Of a stretch of 5,290 nt of DNA, positions 1 to 5,290 are shown piece by piece. The DNA is from Geobacter sp. UBA6169. Lineage in GTDB: Bacteria > Desulfobacterota > Desulfuromonadia > Geobacterales > Pseudopelobacteraceae. Below the pieces are notes generated by a model that saw only the letters and a list, made by a program, of their open reading frames with translations, had not been told where the DNA came from and did no database searches. The stretch's first letter is position 1, and each line of letters starts with the position of its first letter. The position numbers were made by a program, and so were the translations under genes. Where the stretch lies: the NCBI GenBank assembly GCA_002422265.1, contig DIUB01000204.1:1-5290 (forward strand), written 5' to 3'.

Positions 1-126
1 GCGGAGCTGCTGGCCTGGTGCCTGGGGTTTCTGGGGCTGGCAGTGCCCCCTGACCTGCAGGGGGCACACTGCGCTGAACTGCTGGCATGGGCGCAACCAC
101 GATTCATACCGGAACTGCTGCCATGA
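1..126 (+). CDS. 3' end of an unidentified protein gene (5' part outside window)
   Basis: Reading frame 1 is open from the left edge to a TGA at 124-126 and gives 41 residues. The segment is rich in Leu, Ala and Trp and ends in a Pro-containing tail (FIPELLP). The peptide AELLAW occurs twice, 24 residues apart (residues 1-6 and 25-30 of the visible part), which could mean a helical repeat or be chance. There are too few residues to name a family, and I do not recognise it. The other two plus-strand frames give Cys/Trp-rich, unlikely peptides, so frame 1 is preferred. The gene converges on the sigma-54 activator gene with 13 bp between the two stop codons, so the two 3' ends must share or overlap any termination signals. 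That a real gene ends here is likely but not certain, because only the tail is visible. Confidence 0.5.
   Translation, partial: AELLAWCLGFLGLAVPPDLQGAHCAELLAWAQPRFIPELLP
43..67. repeat. Perfect 10-bp inverted repeat (hairpin) near the convergent gene ends
   Basis: GTGCCCCCTG (43-52) and CAGGGGGCAC (58-67) are perfect reverse complements separated by the 5-nt loop ACCTG. The stem is very GC-rich. It lies inside the coding tail of the upstream plus-strand gene and about 75-100 nt past the stop of the minus-strand activator gene. Neither side has a following T-run, so it is not a standard intrinsic terminator. It could still stall transcription or protect a 3' end of the minus-strand transcript, or it may be a coding coincidence. 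Confidence 0.45.
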
Positions 127-139
127 CCTGATAAACCTC

Positions 140-2950
140 TCATAGCCGCACCGTCTTGTACAGAAAATTTTTGAATTTATACAGCATCTTCCGCTGTTCA
201 TCCGCACTCATCTGTTCGGTCAGTGCCCGCAGGTAGCGGGCCACACCCGGCAGGGGTCGCCCGGCAAAGGCGCGGCTCTTTTCAATCACCATCCGCACCA
301 CATCCCGCGAGATGTCGTTGCGGGAAAACGGCTCGTAGACCTGCTGCCAGAAATCCCCCCCCTGCCTGATCCGCTCCAGCACACTCTCAGCCAGACGCAC
401 GGTCAGTTCCTGCCCATCGGTGGCCTGAAAGCTGCTGCCCACGCCAACCCCGCGAATGGCCTGCCGGATCGCTTCGCCGCCAACCAGGTCAGTTCGTCTG
501 AAAAACAGCGCACGCAACAAAATGGAGCGCAATTCACGGATGTTACCCTCATAGTGATGGGCCACCAGCTCGGCCTTGGCCTCTGCATGCAGTACCGGCG
601 GCTCTTCCGGGTCATGGGCGCCGCGGTAGGTGCGATAGAGTTTACCCAGAAAATGTATGGCCAGGTCCGGAATATCCTCACGTCGTTCATTCAAGGACGG
701 CAGGCGGATGGAAAGCTCTGCCAGACGGTGATACAGGTCTTCCCTGAATCTGCCGGCAGCAATGTCTGCCGGCAGGTTGCGGTTGGTGGCAGCCACCAGC
801 AGCACCCGGCTGAACCGCTCGGTGTTTTCCCCCAGGCGGATGAAGCCGCCGTTGTCCAGAAACCGCAGCAACTGCACCTGGGTCTTGGGGTCGGCATCAC
901 CGATCTCGTCCAGAAAGACCACCCCCCCCATACACTCCTCCAGGATTCCCCGCCGGTCAGAGACTGCCCCGGTAAAGGCTCCCTTTTTGTGACCGAACAG
1001 CTCTGAATAGGTCAACTCACCGCTGTAGGCTGCGATATTGGTCTTTTTAACCGGCAATTCTCCCTGGGGATTCAGCTGCGAGCGAAAGAGCGAGTTCAAG
1101 GTGTTGTACAAGTTGTTGAAGAAAAATTCCTTGCCTGAGCCGGTGGGACCGGTCACCAGGATGGAGGGCAGACCGATGGTGGCCTCTTGTATGACGTTCT
1201 TGTGCCAGAGAGAGATCCGGTTGAACAGCGGCGGCGAGACGGTGTTGATGAACTCTACCACTGCCTGCGACGTAGGACTTAAGCCGATGATGTTACCCAG
1301 ACGGTAGGAGGAGACATGGGGATCTTTGTAGCCCACATCGGTGGTGAGCCGCTGCACCTCCCCCTGCAGACCCTCGATCCGCTGCAGGTCCGAGAGGTGG
1401 CGGGCCGTCAGCGAGCCGATAATCTGCAGGATACGACGATGCTCTTCGGTAAAGTAGCCGTAGCGCAGCGAATTGAGGCAGATCACGGCGATCACTTCGC
1501 CATCGCAGATATACGGCACCGCAATCTCACTTTTCAGCAGCTCGCTCATGGAGCGATGGAAACAGTCACCAGCCCGTTCTTCATCAACACTGCCGATGAT
1601 CTTGGGCTGCCTGCTCCAGGCAACATAGCCGGTCAGACTGCGCTCCTCCGGCGGCAGCTCGTGCCCCCCCACCGGAAACGGCGGGATGTAGCGCTTGAGC
1701 CATTCCTTGTTTTTGGCCCCGATAATGACGCCCTGCTCATCCTCCACCACCAGCCAGCGCCTGCCCTCCCGTTCCTCTACCAGGGCGATGCTGCCGGTAT
1801 CGGCTCCGATCAGCTCCGTGGCCTTGGCCAGCACCTTGGTCAGAAACGGCCGCAAGGACGAATCACCTTCGTTCAGCAGGTCGGTGATTTCGGAGAGCAC
1901 CCTGATCTCCAGGTGCTCACCGCCAACCCCGCTGACCACACTGGCAGCCATCTCGGCATGGCCCTGCAAAAGCCCCATCTCAAACTCGCTAAAACGGTAG
2001 GTCTCATGGCAGAAATAGTTGACCAGGCAGATCACCTTACGGGTCCGCGGATCAAAACGCGGTACCACATACAGGCTGCGCAGCGACATCTGCTCAGTCA
2101 GTTCGCGCTTCTGCAGGGTATGACGGCTTAAATCATCAATAAAAAGCGGCTTCAACAGGCGTTCATCACTGATCACCCCCTGCGGGTCCACATAGCGGGA
2201 GATCAACGAGGCCCCCGGCTCCAGCAGGATAGCCCCCAGCCGTTCGTACTGAAGCTGCAGCTCCGGATCCTCGGCATGACTGGCCAGCGCTGTCAGTGAT
2301 GCCGTACCGTCTGCTGCCACCACCGGGGTCAGCACCGAGGCCAGCACCACCCGGTCAACCAGACGGACCGCCGAGCGAACCATCTGTCCGGCTGCTTCCC
2401 GTTTTTTCGACTCCTCAAGACGCCTGGCCAACTGCACCTGCTGATGGTAGCTGCGGGCCTCATCAAGACGCTCTCCCACCATCAGGACGAAATCTGCCAG
2501 GCGCGACTTGACCCGTCCCGTCAGGTGTACCGCCTGCTGACTGTTGTCCACGCACAACACACCGATTGAACGGCCGCGACTGACCAGCGGCATGCACCAG
2601 CTTGCCGCAATGCCGAAGCGCTCCGAAAGCGCCCCATCCAAAGGGTAGTCAACGGCTGCTGATGCCGAAAATTCGGCCGGGTACTGACTGACAAAGACCC
2701 GTGAAACCAGGGCATCCTGACTGACAATCGGAAAGACCGCCTCATGCAGCTCGGCACTGCTCAGGCCGCCGGCAAAGGCACAGGTAAGGGCCCCGGCAAT
2801 CAGATCTTCCAGATAAATCCGGATTCGGTCCTGGCCGGTAATCAGCCTGACCCCTTCGGCCAGTACATACACCAGTTCGGTCTGGTTCTCCTTGCCGTAG
2901 CCCCGTACCTTGGCCTGCAACTCCAGTAATCGCTTTTCCTGCTCGTCCAT
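140..2950 (-). CDS. Sigma-54-dependent transcriptional activator with three GAF-type sensor regions and a non-Fis C-terminus
   Basis: This is a 936-residue bacterial enhancer-binding protein, a cytoplasmic ATPase that remodels sigma-54 RNA polymerase to open promoters. Three GAF-like regions lie at about residues 20-160, 190-340 and 345-520, followed by a short coiled linker at about 522-545. The AAA+ domain spans about 550-835. It has Walker A GPTGSGKE (601-608), the sigma-54 contact loop GAFTGA (657-662), Walker B VVFLDE (677-682), sensor I ATNRN (721-725), the arginine-finger segment RFREDLYHRL (734-743) and sensor II GNIREL (802-807). No receiver domain or membrane segment is visible, so a small ligand or redox signal sensed by the GAF regions is likely. 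Two oddities: about 18-20 extra residues (near 573-596) lie before Walker A, and the C-terminus (about 850-936) has a DFWQQVYEPF...FKNFLYK pattern instead of the usual Fis-type helix-turn-helix. The ATG at 2948-2950 has a purine-rich site just upstream. Family assignment is very secure; ligand and target promoters are unknown. Confidence 0.95.
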   Translation of the reverse strand: MDEQEKRLLELQAKVRGYGKENQTELVYVLAEGVRLITGQDRIRIYLEDLIAGALTCAFAGGLSSAELHEAVFPIVSQDALVSRVFVSQYPAEFSASAAVDYPLDGALSERFGIAASWCMPLVSRGRSIGVLCVDNSQQAVHLTGRVKSRLADFVLMVGERLDEARSYHQQVQLARRLEESKKREAAGQMVRSAVRLVDRVVLASVLTPVVAADGTASLTALASHAEDPELQLQYERLGAILLEPGASLISRYVDPQGVISDERLLKPLFIDDLSRHTLQKRELTEQMSLRSLYVVPRFDPRTRKVICLVNYFCHETYRFSEFEMGLLQGHAEMAASVVSGVGGEHLEIRVLSEITDLLNEGDSSLRPFLTKVLAKATELIGADTGSIALVEEREGRRWLVVEDEQGVIIGAKNKEWLKRYIPPFPVGGHELPPEERSLTGYVAWSRQPKIIGSVDEERAGDCFHRSMSELLKSEIAVPYICDGEVIAVICLNSLRYGYFTEEHRRILQIIGSLTARHLSDLQRIEGLQGEVQRLTTDVGYKDPHVSSYRLGNIIGLSPTSQAVVEFINTVSPPLFNRISLWHKNVIQEATIGLPSILVTGPTGSGKEFFFNNLYNTLNSLFRSQLNPQGELPVKKTNIAAYSGELTYSELFGHKKGAFTGAVSDRRGILEECMGGVVFLDEIGDADPKTQVQLLRFLDNGGFIRLGENTERFSRVLLVAATNRNLPADIAAGRFREDLYHRLAELSIRLPSLNERREDIPDLAIHFLGKLYRTYRGAHDPEEPPVLHAEAKAELVAHHYEGNIRELRSILLRALFFRRTDLVGGEAIRQAIRGVGVGSSFQATDGQELTVRLAESVLERIRQGGDFWQQVYEPFSRNDISRDVVRMVIEKSRAFAGRPLPGVARYLRALTEQMSADEQRKMLYKFKNFLYKTVRL

Positions 2951-2952
2951 GC

Positions 2953-2960
2953 CTCACCCC
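2953..2960 (-). promoter_or_regulatory. Ribosome binding site of the sigma-54 activator gene
   Basis: Read on the minus strand, GGGGTGAG lies 2 nt before the ATG at 2950, with its G-run about 6 nt from the start codon. This is an acceptable though not perfect Shine-Dalgarno match, and it supports the ATG encoding MDEQEK as the start. It sits directly outside the foot of the long inverted repeat, so folding of that repeat in the mRNA could influence access to it. Confidence 0.5.
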
Positions 2961-2961
2961 G

Positions 2962-3149
2962 CTGAGGGACTCGGAACTTGCTCATATACCGTTTTACATC
3001 TCATCTTCAGGCTGTCTTTGCCGCCCCTTCAATCACAAAATCCTCAGCGTAGCCCTGCTACGCCTGCGGTTTTGCTCAATCAGGGACGACAAATCCAACC
3101 TCAATCTGAGCGTAAAACCTGGTACATCAGCAACCCCCAAGTCCCTGAG
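2962..3149. repeat. Long imperfect inverted repeat (about 188 bp), possible MITE-like palindromic element or leader RNA structure
   Basis: The two halves of this segment are reverse complements of each other at about two thirds of positions. The outer arms (2962-2997 and 3112-3149) match at 29 of 36 positions with a 2-nt gap. They start with CTGAGGGACT on the left and end with AGTCCCTGAG on the right. The inner arms match at about 60%, in blocks. The centre is CGTAG-CCCTG-CTACG (3048-3062). The element fills most of the space between the two divergent genes and ends 11 bp from the activator start codon. Any transcript starting upstream of it would carry a very long hairpin in its leader. No target-site duplication is evident at the ends and no transposase is present. 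It may be a non-autonomous multicopy element or a functional leader structure; one copy cannot tell these apart. Confidence 0.7.
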
Positions 3150-3164
3150 TACTTTGTTAGCGTG

Positions 3165-3192
3165 AGCAGAGTAGCCCAGCAACTCTGCTGGG
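3165..3192. repeat. Two overlapping, mutually exclusive short inverted repeats
   Basis: AGCAGAGT (3165-3172) pairs perfectly with ACTCTGCT (3182-3189) across a 9-nt loop. CCCAGCA (3175-3181) pairs perfectly with TGCTGGG (3186-3192) across a 4-nt loop. The two stems share bases 3186-3189, so only one can form at a time. They lie 14 bp upstream of the -35 box of the cyclase promoter and just outside the long inverted repeat. This could be a protein-binding site (a dyad operator) or alternative RNA structures in a minus-strand leader. Confidence 0.5.
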
Positions 3193-3196
3193 TCAA
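3168..3196 (-). promoter_or_regulatory. Weak candidate sigma-70-type promoter for the activator gene
   Basis: On the minus strand, TTGACC (3196-3191) is followed after exactly 17 nt by TACTCT (3173-3168). The -35 box matches the TTGACA consensus at 5 of 6 positions, but the -10 box matches at only 3 of 6. If used, the transcript would start near 3161 and carry a leader of about 210 nt containing the whole long inverted repeat. No better promoter for this gene was found by eye inside the repeat. Confidence 0.22.
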
Positions 3197-3205
3197 GATG
3201 CGTAA

Positions 3206-3234
3206 TTGACAGCGCCTGATGCTGCGACTACTAT
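3206..3234 (+). promoter_or_regulatory. Sigma-70-type promoter of the diguanylate cyclase gene
   Basis: A perfect -35 box TTGACA (3206-3211) is followed after a 17-nt spacer by TACTAT (3229-3234), which matches TATAAT at 4 of 6 positions. A start near 3241 would give a leader of only about 18 nt carrying the ribosome binding site. The spacing and the position just before the gene make this a convincing housekeeping promoter. I found no -24/-12 (GG-N10-GC) element nearby. Confidence 0.6.
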
Positions 3235-3245
3235 ACGTTGCTGAC

Positions 3246-3253
3246 AGGAGGGG
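3246..3253 (+). promoter_or_regulatory. Strong ribosome binding site of the diguanylate cyclase gene
   Basis: AGGAGGGG lies 5 nt before the ATG at 3259-3261. This is a near-ideal Shine-Dalgarno sequence and fixes that ATG as the start, in preference to the in-frame ATG at 3301, which has no comparable site. Confidence 0.8.
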
Positions 3254-3258
3254 TACTG

Positions 3259-5290
3259 ATGACACTGGCAAGTGCACATTATATCCAGGTGGTTGAGGCG
3301 ATGCCGGTGCCGGTGCTGCTGTTGCTGCGCAACGGCCTGATCAGTCATGCCAATGCAGCGGCCGGCGACCTGCTGGCTGCCCTGGATGGCACTCCCCCGC
3401 TTGCCGACATCACCCTGGCACCCGGCTGGTTGCAGGAGATACTGGACATTTGTGCCGTTCCTGACGCGACGCTACCGTATCAGACTGAAAAAACCGTTGC
3501 CGGAGCTACCGGCTTCTGTTTTTTCCAGATCACCATCACCTCCCTGGCTGCAGAACCCCAACCACTCTGGCTGGTCACCATCAATGACCTCTCCCGGCTG
3601 CACCTGATCGAAGACGGGCTGCGCACCCTGGTGGAAGGGGTGTCAGAGGCCACCGGCGAGAAGTTCTTCCAGTTTCTGGTACTGCATTTGGCCCGGGCGG
3701 TTGACGCAGACTTCGCCTTTATCGGCGAGTTTGTCGACAAGGAGCGGACCACTATCCAGACCGTTGCGGTCTGTGCCGATAACGCCATACAGGAAAATTT
3801 CAGTTTTCCGCTTCCCAATACCCCCTGTGAACAGGTGCTGGCCAGCGGTCTGCGTATCTACCAGAGCGGAGTAGTCAACCGGTTCCCCCTTGATCGTCTG
3901 GCCCTTGAAATGGGCGTCGAAAGTTATATCGGCATCCCGCTGATCAGCTCCCACAACAGCACTCTGGGCCCCATGGCCGTTTTCAGCCGCCGTCCGATCA
4001 GAGAGGCGCACCTGGCCGCTTCCATGCTGCAGATCTTTGCAGTGCGAGCCGCCGCCGAGCTGGAACGTCTGCAGGCAGAGCGCAGCCTCAGAGAGACCGA
4101 GAACCGGCTCAAGACCATCGTCAACTCGGTCCACACCGGCATCCTGGTCATCGACCCCCTCACCCATACGATTGTGGATGCCAATGAGGTAGCTGCCGCC
4201 AGCCTGGGGCGGAGCAGGGAAGAGCTGATCGGCAGTTCCTGCCACCGCTTTATCTGCCCCAACGAAGAGGGACGGTGTCCGGTTACCGATCTGCATCAGG
4301 AACTGATCAATGACGAACGGGAACTGGTGCGGGCCGACGGTTCCCGGTTCTCGGTCATCAAGACCGTCAGCCGGGTTGTGCTGGACGGCCGTGAGCACCT
4401 GCTGGAGAGCTTTGTTGATATCAGCAGACGGATACAGGTGGAGAGCGAGCTGAAGGAGAGTGAGGAGCGCTACCGGATGCTGGTGGAAAACCAGTCCGAT
4501 CTGGTGATCAAGTGCGACCGGGCCGGCAGGCTGTTGTTTGTCAGCCCGTCATTCTGCAAGCTGTTCGGCCGATCAGAAGAACAACTACTGGGCCAGCCGC
4601 TGCTGCCGATTATCCTGCAGCCTGGCCAGACCGGCCATGAAGAGCTGCTCCCCACCACGGCCTGTCCTGAAACCGGCTACTACCGCGAGTACCTCTCGCC
4701 CACCGTCAACGGTAATCGCTGGATCGGCTGGGCCTTGCGCTGCACCTGTACAACCGCCGGACAGACCGAGGCGGTCGTGGGGATGGGCCGGGATATTACC
4801 GACCGCAAAGAGGCGGAACAGACCATCACCAAGCTGGCCTACCACGATCCGATCACCGGCCTGCCCAACCGCTCACTACTGTATGACCGCCTGAAGCTGG
4901 CCCTCAACCGGGCGGAGCGTGACGGCCAGGGGGTGGCGGTTCTGTTTCTTGACCTGGACCGGTTCAAGTCCATCAACGACACCCTGGGACATGCCGCCGG
5001 TGACCAGCTGCTGCAACAGGTGGCCGGCAGATTGGAGAACTGTGTCCGCTCATCCGACACGGTGGCACGTCTGGGGGGTGATGAATTTGTGGTGCTGATC
5101 TCTGCGGTTGAAAGCGACCATGCCGTCGGCACCGTGGTCATGAAGATACTGGAGCAGTTGGGCGAGCCGTACCGGATCAGCGAGCATGAGGTTTACACCA
5201 CCGCCAGCATCGGTATTGCGCTCTACCCCCGTGACGGCCGTGATGCCGACGACCTGCTCAAAAATGCCGACATGGCCATGTACCAGGCCA
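3259..5290 (+). CDS. PAS/GAF sensor diguanylate cyclase (GGDEF), 3' end outside window, probably GGDEF-EAL
   Basis: The frame is open from ATG 3259 to the right edge, giving 677 complete codons and no stop. The protein should make cyclic di-GMP from two GTP in the cytoplasm; no transmembrane segment or signal peptide is visible. Residues about 1-115 are PAS-like (uncertain). About 115-272 is a GAF domain, beginning around EKFFQFLVLHLARAVDADFAF. About 280-395 is a PAS domain with a cysteine cluster (C328, C333, C340). About 400-515 is a second clear PAS ending in the typical GRDITDRKEAE linker. The GGDEF domain starts near LAYHDPITGLPNR. It has metal-binding D565 (FLDLDRFK), guanine contacts N573 and D582, RLGGDEF at 604-610 and an RxxD inhibitory site (R597-D600). 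It should therefore be active and product-inhibited. The YHDPITGLPNR and NADMAMYQA signatures resemble GGDEF-EAL fusions, so an EAL domain is expected beyond 5290. The gene diverges from the sigma-54 activator gene across 308 bp. Confidence 0.94.
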   Translation, partial: MTLASAHYIQVVEAMPVPVLLLLRNGLISHANAAAGDLLAALDGTPPLADITLAPGWLQEILDICAVPDATLPYQTEKTVAGATGFCFFQITITSLAAEPQPLWLVTINDLSRLHLIEDGLRTLVEGVSEATGEKFFQFLVLHLARAVDADFAFIGEFVDKERTTIQTVAVCADNAIQENFSFPLPNTPCEQVLASGLRIYQSGVVNRFPLDRLALEMGVESYIGIPLISSHNSTLGPMAVFSRRPIREAHLAASMLQIFAVRAAAELERLQAERSLRETENRLKTIVNSVHTGILVIDPLTHTIVDANEVAAASLGRSREELIGSSCHRFICPNEEGRCPVTDLHQELINDERELVRADGSRFSVIKTVSRVVLDGREHLLESFVDISRRIQVESELKESEERYRMLVENQSDLVIKCDRAGRLLFVSPSFCKLFGRSEEQLLGQPLLPIILQPGQTGHEELLPTTACPETGYYREYLSPTVNGNRWIGWALRCTCTTAGQTEAVVGMGRDITDRKEAEQTITKLAYHDPITGLPNRSLLYDRLKLALNRAERDGQGVAVLFLDLDRFKSINDTLGHAAGDQLLQQVAGRLENCVRSSDTVARLGGDEFVVLISAVESDHAVGTVVMKILEQLGEPYRISEHEVYTTASIGIALYPRDGRDADDLLKNADMAMYQA

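Noticed and set aside
4..125. Repeated GA(A/G)CTGCTG(G/C)C(A/C)TG at 4, 76 and 112
   Set aside because: The repeats reflect recurring Glu-Leu-Leu codons in the tail of the first gene, so they are best explained at the protein level and not as DNA repeats.
1316..2131. 271-codon open frame on the plus strand, opposite the activator gene
   Set aside because: It is wholly antisense to well-supported GAF-domain coding sequence. Its product is His/Gln-rich with no recognisable motif, and there is no independent sign of a gene.
3029..3106. TCAATC occurring three times (3029, 3076, 3101) as possible iterated binding sites
   Set aside because: The spacings (47 and 25 nt) are irregular, the motif is only 6-7 nt long, and two copies lie in the poorly pairing interior of the long inverted repeat. 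This is not enough to call an operator or an array.
2910..3209. 99-codon plus-strand open frame crossing the activator start and the intergenic region
   Set aside because: It starts inside the activator gene on the opposite strand and runs through the long inverted repeat. It has no ribosome binding site and no recognisable domain. A second frame (frame 1, ending at TGA 3163-3165) is also open through the repeat but has no ATG there. Both are probably by-products of the repeat, though automated annotation may call small proteins in such copies.
2951..3258. Search for a sigma-54 (-24/-12) promoter between the divergent genes
   Set aside because: Scanning both strands for GG-N10-GC in a TGGCAC-N5-TTGC context gave only partial matches with wrong spacing, such as near 3237-3242 (TTGCT without an upstream GG) and 3014-3025 on the minus strand (GG to GC spacing 8).
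3643..4398. 251-codon open frame on the minus strand, opposite the cyclase gene
   Set aside because: It is antisense to clear GAF and PAS coding sequence, with no family resemblance. It is a shadow of high-GC codon bias.

Overview
The window looks like chromosomal DNA of a signalling-rich, moderately GC-rich Gram-negative bacterium. A Geobacter/Desulfuromonadales-type deltaproteobacterium is the best guess, from the GAF/PAS/GGDEF-heavy gene content and a Cys-rich PAS motif that I associate with that group. This is an inference from gene style, not a database match.

Layout. Positions 1-126 hold the last 41 codons of an unidentified plus-strand gene. It converges, with only 13 bp between stop codons, on a complete minus-strand gene (140-2950). 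That gene encodes a 936-residue sigma-54-dependent transcriptional activator with three N-terminal GAF-type sensor regions, a divergent but intact AAA+ domain (Walker A, GAFTGA, Walker B, arginine finger), and a C-terminal region that does not look like the usual Fis-type helix-turn-helix. A 308-bp divergent intergenic region (2951-3258) follows. Most of it is one long imperfect inverted repeat (2962-3149), next to a pair of overlapping alternative hairpins (3165-3192), a good sigma-70-type promoter (3206-3234) and a strong ribosome binding site (3246-3253). From 3259 to the right edge runs a plus-strand gene, open at its 3' end, for a soluble sensor diguanylate cyclase (PAS-like, GAF, PAS with three cysteines, PAS, GGDEF). 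The GGDEF domain has a complete active site and an RxxD inhibitory site. An EAL phosphodiesterase domain probably follows outside the window.

How the genes may work together. The two large genes are divergent neighbours that share one control region, and both are built from small-molecule sensor domains. One outputs to sigma-54 transcription and the other to cyclic di-GMP. A joint signalling module is plausible but unproven. I found no -24/-12 promoter between them, so nothing in the sequence shows that the activator controls the cyclase gene. The most unusual items are the long inverted repeat in the leader of the activator gene and the non-standard AAA+ and C-terminal architecture of the activator. 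I do not see a clearly new system such as a defence island, CRISPR array or retron.
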